Assembly: GCA_948567375.1 (NCBI GenBank)
Contig: OX419757.1
Location: forward strand, 25,600,732-25,664,731
Direction of reading: 5' to 3'
Length of the DNA: 64,000 nt
Source of the DNA: Lunularia cruciata
Taxonomy: Eukaryota; Streptophyta; Marchantiopsida; Lunulariales; Lunulariaceae
The notes beneath the pieces are model-generated. The model was not told the origin of the DNA and did no database searches. It was given only the letters and a program-made list of their open reading frames with translations. Both the position numbers and the translations under genes were made by a program. Positions 50,640-62,317 of the stretch are shown in pieces. Numbering within the stretch: the first letter of the stretch is position 1; the number at the start of each line of letters is the position of its first letter.

Positions 50640-51270
50640 TTGCCTAGGTTTGGTCCACCCATCTGCATCTTCATTACTCACTTGTGAGTGTGGTTCTACA
50701 CTAGATGCAATTGCAGTCCATATGATACGGTGTCCTTCTGGAGGACAAAAGATAGCTACCCATGATGCCATAAGGGATATAGTGTTTCCTATGGCACAAT
50801 AAAGTGGATACTTTGCTTGGAGTAAGCATTCATATTCTTTGCAGATGACATATGTTAGAGAAGACTTATACTTAGTCCGAGATGATCATGTGATAGTGGC
50901 AGATGTTTTGGTTACAAACCCTATGCAGGATGCAATTTTGGAAGGAGTGATTACTCATCCTCTTGGATGGGCAGCGAGCGGTGCTACAACACGTAAGGTC
51001 TCCAAGTATAGGGGTATGCAAAGAAGTCACATCTTTGTTCCTCTAGCCTTAGAGTTATATGGAGCAATGGACATGGCATTTGATACATTTGTTAGGGAGT
51101 GCATGAGAGCTTATCATTTTAGATCCCAAGGGGTACAACTCTCACTCATACTTTGTAGCATACTTTAGTGTGTGATAGCGTGTGTCCATTGCTCTACAAA
51201 GAGCATTGGCTGGTGCAATCCATAAGAGAGCAATCACTCTAGGTGATGCTTTTTTGGATGTGCCAATAGT
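50640..51270 (+). pseudogene. C-terminal domain of an RT-type retroelement protein, decayed
   Basis: Reads CECGSTLDAIAVHMIRCPSGG then THDAIRDIVF, a stop near 50801, then LVRDDHVIVADVLVTNPM, FVPLALELYGAMDMAFDTFVREC and finally VSIALQRALAGAIHKRA. The pattern C-C-G, H, C, then HDAIRD, a D-rich strand and FVPLALE is familiar from C-termini of reverse transcriptase-like retroelement proteins in many eukaryotes. I cannot name the family. It has nothing in common with the LINE ORF2 C-terminus in this window. Stops and frameshifts break it. Confidence 0.5.
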
Positions 51271-51959
51271 TTGTAGACCTTACTACTTGCATAGCTCAAA
51301 TATCTTAGGTGCAATAGTGCAGATTTCTTATACCCATACTATTGGGACCTATCCCCATTCTACCTCTTTTGTCTCTCCCTTGTACAGCTTGATGGGGTCT
51401 TCCCATCCTTCTTGTGTTTTATGAGGTCTGCTTTCTTCACTTTATTTAGCTACTAAATTACCAATTATTTGCATGATCATATAGTGTGATGTTATCTTTA
51501 GATATCATTGAAAAATTCTCTCCAATTATTTTCTCTTTCATATATATAGTGTATATACATTGCTACACAATGTACATCACTGTACATATCATACACTATA
51601 GAAGCACAACTCACACATAAGTCACATATTAACTCTAAAGTGTCACAATAATCAACTTACTTTTCCAGTCGAATCACACTCAAATCAGATATGTATTCAA
51701 TCTTTCACTCAACAATCTGCCAACAACTAGGTATTGATTATAGTCAAATCACATCCACTCTACCTAAAAGATTCCAATGCCAGTCTCTTTCCACCATAGC
51801 CAAGAACACAAAAGCTCAACATCAAAGAAGTGAGCTCTCTAGAGCTGCACTTCAAAGGTATACCTCTTGCTTAATCTAGGTCTCTAGCCTTAATGATGCC
51901 ATTAATAGCACATCCAATGGTACAAATGGTGCACGTGACGATTGGTCCTACCATGTGAT
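51271..51959. other. Gypsy LTR-like sequence (minus strand from 51647) and unassigned DNA
   Basis: On the minus strand TGTGACACTTTAGAG begins at 51647 and matches the LTR start at 35087 for about 85 bp. The other LTR end could not be found. 51648-51959 is the untranslated stretch between the PHD-like end and the LTR. Confidence 0.5.
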
Positions 51960-52325
51960 CAATAGCCTACCAGTCAAGTACATCTATGACATAACCACTG
52001 TCCTTGAAGAACCGTCGTGAGGAGAGGAGTCAAACATGCCATGTGTCATCGTCTCAAACAATTAATACACACTAATATAATAGTATCTCCACAAGAAAAG
52101 CCACATAACATACACCACAAGCTTGCATGTACAAGTGCCAACCTTGGGTCCATAGTGTCATCAATGTTTGGGTGATGGCATGTCACACAATTGCACACAT
52201 TGATCCTTCCAAACAATACCATCACGTCCTTCCAACATGAGGACTCCAAAAGGCAAAACCTCACATACTCTCAAGGAAGTGTAGCATGTAGTAACATCAA
52301 GTGTTGTTGGTGTTATCTTCTATAG
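51960..52325 (-). pseudogene. Second PHD-type gypsy integrase C-terminus, decayed
   Basis: Minus-strand relative of 34590-34950: LRVCEVLPFGVLMLEGRDG, then in a shifted frame CHHPNIDDTMDPRLALV, LWCMLCGF, ILVCINCLR, HMACLTPLLTTVLQGQWLCHRC. Here the fourth finger ligand is Cys (CINC), but the GW before HMAC is replaced by a stop. At least one frameshift and one stop are present. Confidence 0.65.
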
Positions 52326-52735
52326 ATATAAACTCACTCCTAATTAGATAGTACCCTTTGATGTCACCCAAATCATCTCTCCTATTGCTTATCAACTTGC
52401 CTTGCCTTGTCATATGCACATCCATCCTATCTTTCACATTTCCAAGTTGAAACCCTTTGTTCCTAACCCATCTTCTTTTTCCTCTTGTGTCCAACCTTCT
52501 CCTCCTCCCATCCCTATCAATGATCATAAGGAGTACAAAGTTGATTGTATCCTTGTGCATCACCACATCCAACAAGGCCGTTGACAACATTTGGAGTACA
52601 AGGTCCTTTGGAAAGGGTATCCCTTTCATGATGCCACACGGGAACCTCTTTCTCATCTCCAAAATGCACAAATAGCCATCCAGGAGTTTGAAGCTTCATT
52701 GGCAACAAGGACGTCACCAACTAGCGGTGGAGGAA
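52318..52735 (+). pseudogene. Chromovirus-type Ty3/gypsy integrase C-terminus with chromodomain
   Basis: RYKLTPN, IVPFDVTQIISPIAYQLALP, HPIFHISKLKPFV, then a chromodomain: EYKVDCILVHH, QHLEYKVLWKGYPFHDATREPLSHLQNAQIAIQEFE. A stop at 52582-52584 separates the two halves. Aromatic chromodomain positions (Y, W) are present, but ATW is ATR. A different gypsy lineage from the PHD type, placed back to back with it. Confidence 0.75.
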
Positions 52736-52857
52736 TATGTAACAATATGGAGTTGAGCAATGAAGTTAGTTAAGATTAACGAAGTAGCAAATAGGCCAAA
52801 TTAATTTAGAATATTCCAAAAGTATTTAAGAAGCTTCTTGGAAAGCCTTTTGATTAG

Positions 52858-53198
52858 CTGAGGCCTAATTCATCCATTTAGGCCTCTGAAATTGCCTTCA
52901 AAGATTTCAGGCATTTTTCAATTTCTACTCTATTAGTAGAAGTCTCCTTTTGGTATGTTTAGTCCATCATGTGTAACATCCTTCCAGATGGTACTGAACC
53001 AATTCTTACCTTTAAATCATATGTCTAGCTATTGGTTCTAAGGTTCTCAAGTCTATTTCGGTTTCTGCCCTATTAGTAGAAGTACTCTTTTGGTGATACT
53101 TCTATCTGATCTATTTTGACCGTCATGTATAACATCATTCTAGATACTACTAAACCAAAACTCACATCTAGATCATATGGCTAGCTCTTGGTATTACA
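52858..53198 (-). mobile_element. Partial LTR (first half), minus strand
   Basis: Matches the first part of the LTRs at 36823-37559 and 53959-54694, ending at the terminal TGTAATAC (reverse complement GTATTACA at 53191-53198). The U3/R part with TATA box is missing beyond 52858. Confidence 0.75.
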
Positions 53199-53199
53199 A

Positions 53200-53958
53200 T
53201 CTGCAAGGGAGCTATGACCAACATGGTAGGTACTTGGAGAGACAAAAGTAAGAGCTCTTGGAGTGACAAAAGTATGAGCTCTTGGAGTACAAGGAAGAAT
53301 TAATCTAGGCAAAAGATGAGCTTGATAGGATGTAAATTGATTTGTTCTAACAGGCCACTCAAATCCAAATGCATGAACAAAGTATTGCAAAATTAAGATA
53401 GATTCTTACAAAGAAGATGCAGGATTGGCAATTGAAGATGTTGAGCCAAGCCAAGGAAGAACAATGCCTACAAAACCTTGTCCAGCAAGACAAAGTACAA
53501 ATATCCAAGGTAGGAGATAATGTGAAGGTGATGGAGGAGAAGCGCTCTCCGGAAGTGCAAAAACTTTGCATGCAATTGGGAGAAATGATAACCTAGTGCA
53601 AGGCACTCTTAAAGAAGGAAAGTTTGGACCAAATGAGTAATATGACTTAGCATTTCAAAGTGATGCTCAACATTGGAGCTGAGGGGGAGCTAGAAAAATC
53701 TTACTTACACAACTTGAAGTTGCTAGTCCAAGAGACTCGTAGGAAGAAGGCAAAGGATGTAGACATAAATAGCTTGTAAATTTGCCTTAGAGATCGTATA
53801 GACAAGAAAGTAGTAGAAGTAGAAGATAACATTTGCTTAAGGTAAGACTTACTTAAACAAAATGTAGATAGTGTTCCCACTACTTTGAGTGAGCAAACAA
53901 CGATGCAATCCAAAGAAGTTGCTATCAAAGTGCAAGTGGATTTGGTTGAGCTACCCAA
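53200..53958 (+). pseudogene. Decayed coiled-coil reading frame (gypsy-associated), left part
   Basis: Nucleotide similarity to 63755-64000 (GGGAGCTATGACCA, GAGCTTGATAGGATG, TTGGCAATTG-AGATG, AAAATGCCTAC type blocks). The readable residues are Glu/Lys/Gln/Leu-rich, as in a coiled coil. Interrupted by many stops and by the solo LTR at 53959. A 24-bp tandem repeat (AAAAGTA-GAGCTCTTGGAG) lies at about 53245-53292. I do not know the protein. Confidence 0.5.
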
Positions 53959-54694
53959 TGTAATACCAAGAGCTAGCCATATGATCTAGATGTGAAATTC
54001 AGTTTGGTAACATCTAGAATGATGTTATACATGATGGTCAAAATAGATAAGATAGAAGTATCACCAAAAGAGTACTTCTACTAATAGGGCAAAAACCAAA
54101 ATAGACTTGAGAACCTTAGAACCAATAGCTAGACATATGATTTAAAGGTGAGAATTGGTTTGGTAACATCTAGAAGGATGTTACACATGATGGACTAAAC
54201 AGATCAGAAAGAGGTATCACCAAAAGGGGACTTCTACTAATAGAGTAGGAACCAAAATATGCCTTAAATCTTTGAAGGCAATTTCGGAGGCCTAAAAGGA
54301 TGAATTAGGCCTCGAAATGTGCAGATTCCTTCCCCCTAATGGAGGAAAGGCTGGCCTTCCCTCCCCCTTGCTTTGTCTTGTTGAGAGCTTTCCAACGTTA
54401 CCTTACGTGATTCTGAGATTCCTACAGGAAGATTCCCTAAAAGATTCCCTCCGGTCAAAGCTTGTTTGACCAACCAGATAGGACCTAGACCAGACATGTC
54501 ACCCATCCAATTAAGTAATCCAAGGGTGGAGCTTGCTGACATGTCACCTATCAGTATCCCTAATCCTATGGTGGAGCTTCCTTGGAGGAGATCCTCTTTG
54601 TCTATATAATAAAGAGAAGGTGCTCCTTTGGGGCATCGATTGTTTGAGTGTGCAATCTGTGTTTTCTCTCTTCTCTTGTCCTCGGAGTATTACA
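53959..54694 (+). mobile_element. Solo LTR, 736 bp, plus strand, with 5-bp target duplication
   Basis: Starts TGTAATACC, ends AGTATTACA, flanked by CCCAA at 53954-53958 and 54695-54699. Full-length match to the minus-strand LTR at 36823-37559. An imperfect repeat with a period of 156 bp is visible in its first half (GTTTGGTAACATCTAGA at 54002 and 54158). Confidence 0.92.
54603..54610 (+). promoter_or_regulatory. TATA box of the solo LTR
   Basis: TATATAAT in GTCTATATAATAAAGAGAAGG, conserved in the sister LTR. Confidence 0.55.
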
Positions 54695-55672
54695 CCCAAG
54701 TTATTTGAGAAAATTAGAATAGGGGAGGAGGATATTGCTTGGATATCTATAACTTAAGTTGCAATGCAGACTATGGATGTGATTGAATAGAGGTACATGT
54801 AGAACCCAAAGTGCAAGAGGCACTTATAGATACTTCAAGTGTTGAAGCCAAAGTAGGAGAAGTACTTGGATTAGATCAAGTCAACAATAGTCATAGACCT
54901 AAAGCAGCAGTTTTGTAAGTAAAGTTGATTTGTATCTACAATGTTGGTGGAAGTAATTTTGACAATTAAGTAGTTTAGGTAAGTTTTGTAACCTACAAGT
55001 GATCTAAGTACTTAGAGTAGTCATTCAGATTGTTTTGTATTTAGTAGTGAGTAGAAGATGACTAAAAAAAAGTGTTGATAAAGTGCATGTTAATTTTCTT
55101 AATTTAGAGTATCAATTGAAGGCATTTGTTTGTGAATGCATGAAGAAATTTGGATTGCAAGTGAAGGAGTGCTAGATACTAGATACTATAACTCTAAATT
55201 CCATTTTGTGTGTTTGATCTTGAGTGGAGCACATTTGAAGCAATGCCTTGATGGATCATATTGAGCTGTAGTGTTGTAAGTATTTATCATTTATAGCCTT
55301 AGTCAAGAAGCTGATGTAAAGTCACTTAAATTGAGAAGTTGTACCTTTGTGGGAAGGGTGGAATAAATTCCAAGGTTAAGTCACTTCATGACAAACTAGG
55401 CATCTTCTTATCAAATGAGTCATCACATTTGATATAAGTATGGACTAGAATTGAAGAATTGTGATTGTGAGTGACCATTATTTGTGGCAAAACGTCTTAT
55501 GAGTGTTTTCTACACTCTTCTAGGTGTGGTTTTTGCTTAAGAGTTTAAAGATGTAACCTACGGAACTATTGAGTTACTTTCACTTTGTATTTGAACATTC
55601 CTAACTTGTATCTCTAGGGAACAAATGATTACTCACACATTACTACAAAAGTGATATTTGCTAGGTTGTCAC
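54695..55672 (+). other. Remainder of the coiled-coil relic and probable decayed LTR before the gypsy element
   Basis: The relic resumes after the solo LTR and fades by about 54950. The stretch to 55672 ends next to a primer-binding-like site, so it should contain the 5' LTR of the following element. No matching LTR was recognised after 61590. Confidence 0.4.
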
Positions 55673-55694
55673 ATGATTTTTGGTGCCACTACTA
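55673..55694 (+). other. Primer-binding-like site
   Basis: TTGGTGCCACTACTAGGGAT resembles the TTGGCGCCGTTGCCGGGGA sequence common just after the 5' LTR of plant gypsy elements, allowing for C-to-T type decay. Confidence 0.4.
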
Positions 55695-55699
55695 GGGAT

Positions 55700-57800
55700 A
55701 AAAACCTTGGAAGTGGAGGAATATAAAGTAGAGTCAAAGGCCAAACATCCATCAAATATGAATTTCTGCATCAAGAGAGCAAAGAGAAGAGAGAGTGCAT
55801 AGAAGAAACTTGCAATGTGAAGAACAATAATGCCAAAAGAATCAACTCAAAGTTGAACAACTAAAGGAGTAAATGTTGGATTTGAAGCTTCTTCATGATG
55901 TACAAGATGCCTTGAGACAACTCAAACAATAAAAAAAAGAATTTGGGTCGAGCGATCTGCTTACACCACCTCACCCCAAATAAAAGAAGGATGTTAATGG
56001 ATGAACATATTTGTTGAGACATAGTACATTGACTTTGCCAAAGACTGAGAAGGGAGTTGGATACTTGAGAAATCTGATTCTTGATAAGAATCCATGAGCC
56101 TTGATAGAGGAGTGCCAATACATCTTACATAATATTTCTTGATCAGTTTGGCAGGATCTTGAAGAACAATTTGATGATATTGAAACCTTACCACAACCTC
56201 ACGCAAAGAAGAAGAAGTCTCCTTAGAATCCTTGCCATTGCAATTGATACCTTGGGAGGCTTGGCCCAAATCCAAAGTAGGACCCTCAAAGGGTAACTCA
56301 AAACAACCAAGTTCCTTGTCTCAAAAGATTATACTTCAAACTATTGCTATGTTGTTCCACCCAATTACAAGGCAAGCCTACCAAAAATACAAGGGGATGG
56401 AATGAGATGAAGACTTAGATGAATTTATTGAGTAATTTGGATTAATTTCCTTGTTAACAAAGAGCACATCTCCTAAAATTGATTGGATGTAGACTATGAT
56501 ACGAGTGTCTTTGCAGCACTCAATGATCATAGAAAGAATGAGAAGTTATGTGACTATGCCCAATGATTATATGTATTGAATTGAACCATGTACCTAAGAG
56601 AGCAAGCATGGTAGGCTACTTGGATGCCTAGGAAATTACTTGGTTCCTTGGAGGCCTATCATCAGAAATTTAGATCTTTGCAAGAGAGAGAAACATAACC
56701 TCTCTTGATAAAGTTCTTAAGCATGTAGCTCACTATGAGGCAGTTAATTTCTATTCTTCTAGTAACCAAAGAAAAAGGGAGAGGAAAGTGCATAAAGCAA
56801 GAAGGAGACAATCTTGGAGTACCTCCCCATCTTTGGATGACTCATCATCCTTGTCAAGCTACTTTTTGTCATCAAAAGATGATGATAACAAGTAGTAAGT
56901 AAAAGAAGAATCAATAGAAGTTGGGACACAAAACATTGTAGACTCCAATCAAGAAAACTAATAAATAGACACTAAGCTAGAGACACTAATAAAAGATTTT
57001 GCAGATTTTAAGATTCAGATGGTTGGGGTAAAGGACCAAAGGAAGCTCCCATTGTTTGCACAACCAAACATATGGTGTACTTTGTGTGGTAAGCTAGGTC
57101 ATACCAACACCTAATGCTTGACCAATTGGCCCCTAAACAACAAATTGATAAGGTTCCAACTTGGGATCATAACCAATATTATAAGCAAGAGGAAGAAGTG
57201 ATCTATCAAACACAATATGTACAAGTATAACATAATATAGTGTTTCAATCTTCTAGTTATGTGACAAGGGAGTGCATGAACAATGCAACACCAAAGAGGA
57301 TGTAGATGTAGACCCAAAATTAACCACAAAATGTTGCACCTAGTGGTTGTTATAATTGCAGGTCTATTGGACATTAAGTAGCCAATTGTCTTTAACCTTG
57401 GTGGCAAATTTGATATATCTCCTTGTGCAAGAATTGTAATGGATCTGATCATGTGGCCAACCAATGTTCTCAGCCACCAAATCTGAAGCCTTTGGTGAGG
57501 TATGCCTAGACATTGCTAGAATTCCATCCACCTCAAGCCAAACTTGATGCTACCATAAACTATATATCTTTGGAGGAAGTAGTTTTGAGTGAATTTCAAA
57601 TGGAGAATGGCTAGATATTGACGTGTTGCAAGTTGAAACATGCTTAGTGAAGAAGAAACATGATATTGAGGAGGTAAGTATTAGTTTTTCATCTTTGCAA
57701 AAAGCCAAGCATTTTTCTCTTAAGTCCATCCTATCCACTACGGAGGATATAATCTTGACCAAGGCCAAAGTAAAAGCAAAAAGAGGCAATACAATGAGAC
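55700..57800 (+). pseudogene. Gypsy gag region with three CCHC zinc knuckles, decayed
   Basis: PPNYKASLPKIQGDGM near 56360 and the following segments resemble gag. Three knuckles with CX2CX4HX4C spacing are at 57076-57117 (CTLCGKLGH), 57348-57389 (CYNCRSIGH) and 57426-57467 (CKNCNGSDH). The first two carry a stop codon inside. Confidence 0.65.
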
Positions 57801-58229
57801 TATGAAACAAACTTAAAGGAAGTTCAGAATGAGATTCAACCAACTTTTTCATCAAACATCTGAACCAAGGTCAAAAGTCTTATCCATACCAAAGTAAGCA
57901 AACCTAAGGTGACTCAAAAGCAAAATGAGACAACTTTGCTAACCATAATCAAGAGAACTCCAAGAGAAATATGACCTGAGTTTACCTCATATTGGGTTAC
58001 CCCTTTACCCACTAGGCAGAAGAAGGTGAAGCTAGTGGGTGTACTCTAGTATGATATTGTGGAGAATTTAGCATCCACTAATAAAAATTTGATGTTTAAG
58101 CAACTATAAGAAGATAATAAGTTGTAAAAGAAATAATTGAGCTTGGCTCTAAAGCAAGTGCGTAAACTAATTACGATGGATCTACTTTCCATATATCAAA
58201 TTGAACAAGAATACTTGGGATCTCATGAA

Positions 58230-58520
58230 ATAGATGCAAAGATTGCCAAATGTATAATTATATCCATATCATTGACTTAGGTTTAGGTGTTAATGTGATG
58301 ATGGAGGATATTGCCCACAAGTTGGGATATCATACATTTGAACCTACACCACAAATCCTGAAGTTCATGGATCAGTCAAGACAATGACCTTTGGGGATGT
58401 TGTCAAATATAGTAATAATCATCATCAAAGGAGTACCTTTTAAATTAAATTATATTGTACTTAGGCCAGTGACCAAGATAGGTTACCCATCATTGATCGA
58501 TAGACCATAGTTGTACAATG
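58230..58520 (+). pseudogene. Gypsy aspartic protease region, decayed
   Basis: IIDLGLGVNVMMEDIAHKLGY matches the D(S/T)G-GVNVM start of retroelement proteases, but DSG is DLG. GVPFKLNYIVL follows in another frame. Confidence 0.5.
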
Positions 58521-58959
58521 CACAAGTTGTAGTGCATTAGCATCAACATAAATTCAGGTTCAAAGATGTTGAATTTGAGGACAATCAATTGGTGATAGTT
58601 AGTTGGATGAAAGTTCTCCATCTTGGAGAAACCACCTCATCTAAAGATGAAGACCATCCCAGGATTCATCCTCATCTTCCTTGGAGGACACAAACCAAGC
58701 AATCTAAGTGAAATATCTGGAATGCTATGAAGTAGATGTCAAAGCAAAGAACTTGTACAAGGTGTCCACAAATAGTAGTGATATGGAGGAAAGAGGTTAC
58801 CACTCTGCTCAACTTGGTCTAAGTCAAGTCCGTCATGTGGAAGGAGTCATCAATCCCTTATACTTAGCTATTTAAAGAGTACCAAGATGTGTTTGCATGG
58901 TCAATTGACCAAGAATTCCTAAATAATTAAGGAAGCATTGGATTGATTTGATGGAAGGC

Positions 58960-59700
58960 ACAATCCTTAGTTTTGAATGGCAATACCAATTACCCAAGGT
59001 ACTCACTCCTCATGAAGGATGAAATTGATAAATATTTGGGAGCCGGAATTATATTTCCAATCTTGCACAATGAATGGGTATCCCCAATAGTAATTGTTCC
59101 AAAGAAGATTTGGATGCAAGGATTTCTGCAAGTGGAATTTGGTTACAAAGAAAGATCATCATCCATTGCCGTTACAAATACAATTCTAGATCAAGTAACA
59201 TGTCATTCTTGCTATATTTTCCTTGATGGATTTTTTGGGTATAACTAAGTGTCTATTTGACAAGAGGACAAGGAAAAAACTATATTCACCACCAATTGGA
59301 GTACCTACACATATAATCAGATACCTTTTGAGTTACATAATGCTCTAGCTACTTTTCAATAGATGATGAATGTTATTTTTAAGAACTTCCTACTAAAGTT
59401 TTTGGAAGGGTTTATTGATGACTTCTATGTGTTTGGATAGAGGGAGGTACACCTAGATTACCTCTTACAAACATTTGATTGGTGTTGCACTATGGGGTTG
59501 TCCTTTCACCCCAAAAAAAGTTCCTTCATGATGACAAAAGGAATCTTGTTGGGACATCAGATGTCAAGTCATGGAGTTGAGGTTGATGCTAAGAAGGTTA
59601 AAGTCATGAAAGCCTTGGAATCTTCCAAAAAATATTTGGGAGGTAAAAGCCTTCTTAGGTCATATTGGATACAACAAGCACTTTGTTTTTGATTATGCAA
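58960..59700 (+). pseudogene. Gypsy reverse transcriptase, decayed
   Basis: LLMKDEIDKYLGAGIIFPI, WVSPIVIVPKK, CYIFLDGFFGYN, PFELHNALATFQ, GFIDDFYVFG (the YxDD-like box, near 59405-59435) and FHPKKSSFM-KGILLGH follow in order. Stops lie near 59246, 59360 and 59440, among others. Confidence 0.75.
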
Positions 59701-59819
59701 TGTTGGTTGCACCATTAACAAAATTGCTAAAGAAATCCAAGGAATATATATGGGCGTCAAAGTAAGAAGAGACATTCCAAGTATTAAAAATGAGATTGGT
59801 AGAAGCACCAGTCATGAGG

Positions 59820-60350
59820 GCTCTGAATTGAGATGCCCCTTTTCATGTGTATGCGGATACTGAGTCTATAGCAATAGGAGTAGTCCTTAGCTAAAAGGAC
59901 AAAAAGAAGAAGGACTATCCTATTTTTTAGCCAATTGGCAATTGTCAATTGTAGAAAGAATAATACCACAATGGAATATTAAGCACTCAAAATAGTATAT
60001 GATTTTAAGAAATTTTGACACTACTTGTTTGGATTTGAGTCTGTTTTCCATCTGGATCACTATGTATTACAATATTTAGTAAAGAAAGCTAATTTGCCTA
60101 GATAGATTGCACGTTGGATTCTTTTACTACAAGAATTTACATATATAATGTTGGTGAGGAAGGGGGCTTTGTATGCAAATTCAGTCTTCCTATCAATGTT
60201 GGAAACCCAAGAACAAGACCTGGAGACAGATGGTTGCTTCCCTAATGAGGAACTACATCAATTGATGCCAATGCAAATTACAAGATATGCATCAAAATAT
60301 CACTTCTTGCATATATGTCAATGCCCTAAAGGACTAGATCTAGAGTAGCA
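59820..60350 (+). pseudogene. Gypsy RNase H region, decayed
   Basis: FHVYADTESIAIGVVLS then, in changing frames, the YPI and DHYVLQYL-type segments and IARWILLLQEFT-like residues. Several stops. Confidence 0.55.
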
Positions 60351-60579
60351 AGCATATTCCTCAAAAAGATCAGACCATATCAGCTCAACCATAAAATTTT
60401 GTTTAAGATGTGCAAGGACAAGATGCTTCATAGGTGTTTGGAAGCATACGAGGTAGGCGGAGTAATAGAATCCTTACACTCAAAGGCCTACAGAGTACAT
60501 GTGCTGAAAAATATGGTTAAGAAAATCCTCACAACTAGATACTAGTGGCCTATGATGTATTAGGATACACAAACACATA

Positions 60580-61500
60580 TTAAAAGCTATGATGCTTGTC
60601 AACATACAAGGAAACCCTCGTTTACCACTCAATGGCCCCTCAAACCAATCCTACCACTTGCTCCATTTGAGAAATGGGGTAGTGATTTTATAGGTCTAAT
60701 CCAACCAGTCACCGGGTTAACCAGAAGAAGGTATATTTTGGTATGTACTAATTATGCAACTAAAATAGTGGAAGTTGAGGTAAGCCAAAGAGATGACGTA
60801 AAAAAATAGCAGAATTTTTCTTCCAAAACATCATCTCAAGATATGAGTGCACTTTGGAGTTAGTTATGGATCACAATACTTATTTTTTTAACTCACAGGT
60901 GGAGGTTTTGACAAAATATTTTTGAATCAAACATCATAAGACAATTCCTTACAACTCAAGGGTGAATGGGTTAGCAAAGAAAGTTAATGGTTTACTTTAT
61001 AAAATTCTGAAGAAAGTAACAGCCAATTATGCCTATCATTAGGATACAAAGTTACCTATAGCTTTGTGGGCATATCAAATGATGGAAAGATCACTACAAA
61101 GCAGACTATGTACTTCTTAACGTATAGATTACATCCAATAAACCAGTCAGATTTGAAATGTAGTCATATGGGGTGCTATCCAAAGGAATAGTTATCAGAG
61201 GAAGAGAGTCAGGACCTTTGGCTTTAGTAGTTGATATGGCTGGAAGAGAAGTGAGCTAATGCACTACAAACTACATGGGAAATACAAGCCCAATGGAAAA
61301 AGAGGCATGATAAGAAGTTATGGCGTGTTAGGTTTCATGAAGGCAATTTTGTGTTGTTGTATGATAATCAACGGATATTTTTTCCAAGGAAGCTACATCT
61401 AAGGTGGAAAGTGCCCTACTAAGTGATGCATATCTTTGAGAATAGTTCTATACAGCAAGTGGACTTGGAGGGAAATCCTTTTTCCATTAAATTGAATGGC
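60580..61500 (+). pseudogene. Gypsy integrase, decayed
   Basis: CQHTRKPSF, PLAPFEKWGSDFIGLIQPVTG (first catalytic Asp), RYILVCTNYATKIVEVE, then WEIQAQWKKRHDKKL and GNFVLLYDNQ of the C-terminal part. No chromodomain or PHD finger was found after it. Confidence 0.65.
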
Positions 61501-61590
61501 TAGAGAACATCATTATCAGACCATGGACGCTTGAGAGGAAGGAAGGAAGGACCACACCCAATGTTCAAGGGGATGCTCACATTTGAGGGA

Positions 61591-62095
61591 GTGGGTATGT
61601 GATACCCACATATTTTGTTAATTGAAGTTTTAGGAGTAGAAAAGAAGGTTGGTTGTAGGAAAAAGGTCAGATTTAGACCTGAAGTTTGCAACCCAATCTG
61701 AGCTAAGGAACGTGAACTCGTATTGGAATAGCAATTGCTAGATTGGAGATTGACATCAGACCTGAGCTAAGTATACTCAGATTTAAGGATAGAAAGGAAT
61801 TTTGCATTGGGGCACAAATAGCCAATCCAATGGTCTTTCATTGAAAGCTTGACTTAAGTTGTACCAATCAAGAAAGTGCACCATACACAAACCGCTACCT
61901 TGTGCAAGCTTATATTTGAAAGTGACATGAGAAAACATGCATTAGGTATGATTTTTGACTTAAGAACAACCAAAATTTGGAGAGCTATAAAATTAAGAAT
62001 AGGCAGAGTGGATTTTGTAATGTTCAATCAAATTTGTCCAATTAATTTGTGTAGTCTTGTAAATAACAATCAAGTTGTAGTGCAAGTCTGAAATC
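61591..62095. other. Post-integrase stretch, no gene recognised
   Basis: TGATACCCACATATTTTG at about 61600 could be an LTR start after the purine-rich AGGGAGTGGG. No second LTR copy is seen in the window to confirm it. Confidence 0.35.
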
Positions 62096-62150
62096 TGAAA
62101 TATAAATCCCTAATGACCCAAAGAGTCAAAAGGCTGAAAACACATAAAAA
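62096..62150 (-). mobile_element. LINE 3' end relic, about 50 bp
   Basis: GAAATATAAATCCC followed by GACCCAAAGAGTCAAAAGGC and AAACACA matches the extreme 3' UTR of the LINE family on the minus strand. Much shorter and more diverged than the copies at 1-50483. Confidence 0.65.
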
Positions 62151-62317
62151 TAAAGTCATCTAGTTGTTGTGTGAAAAAGGGAGTTTTGATGATCAGGTCA
62201 AGATGCAATTATAAGGGAAGTTGTCAAGTTTCTATAATCTCAATTAGAAACCCAATCATTGGGAAGGTTGACATGAGAGTTAGGTTTGATGTCCTTAGCA
62301 TACTATGAATTACATTC

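Larger units (their letters stand above)
55673..61590 (+). mobile_element. Long decayed Ty3/gypsy element (gag, protease, RT, RNase H, integrase)
   Basis: Order of domains on the plus strand: primer-binding-like site, gag with three zinc knuckles, protease, RT, RNase H, integrase. Stops and frameshifts occur every few dozen codons. It lacks relation to the two other gypsy fragments in detail. It looks far older than the LINE insertions. Confidence 0.75.

Noticed and set aside
50478..50771. Minus-strand open frame of 97 aa
   Set aside because: The plus strand here carries the CxCG...HDAIRD domain; the minus frame is its shadow.
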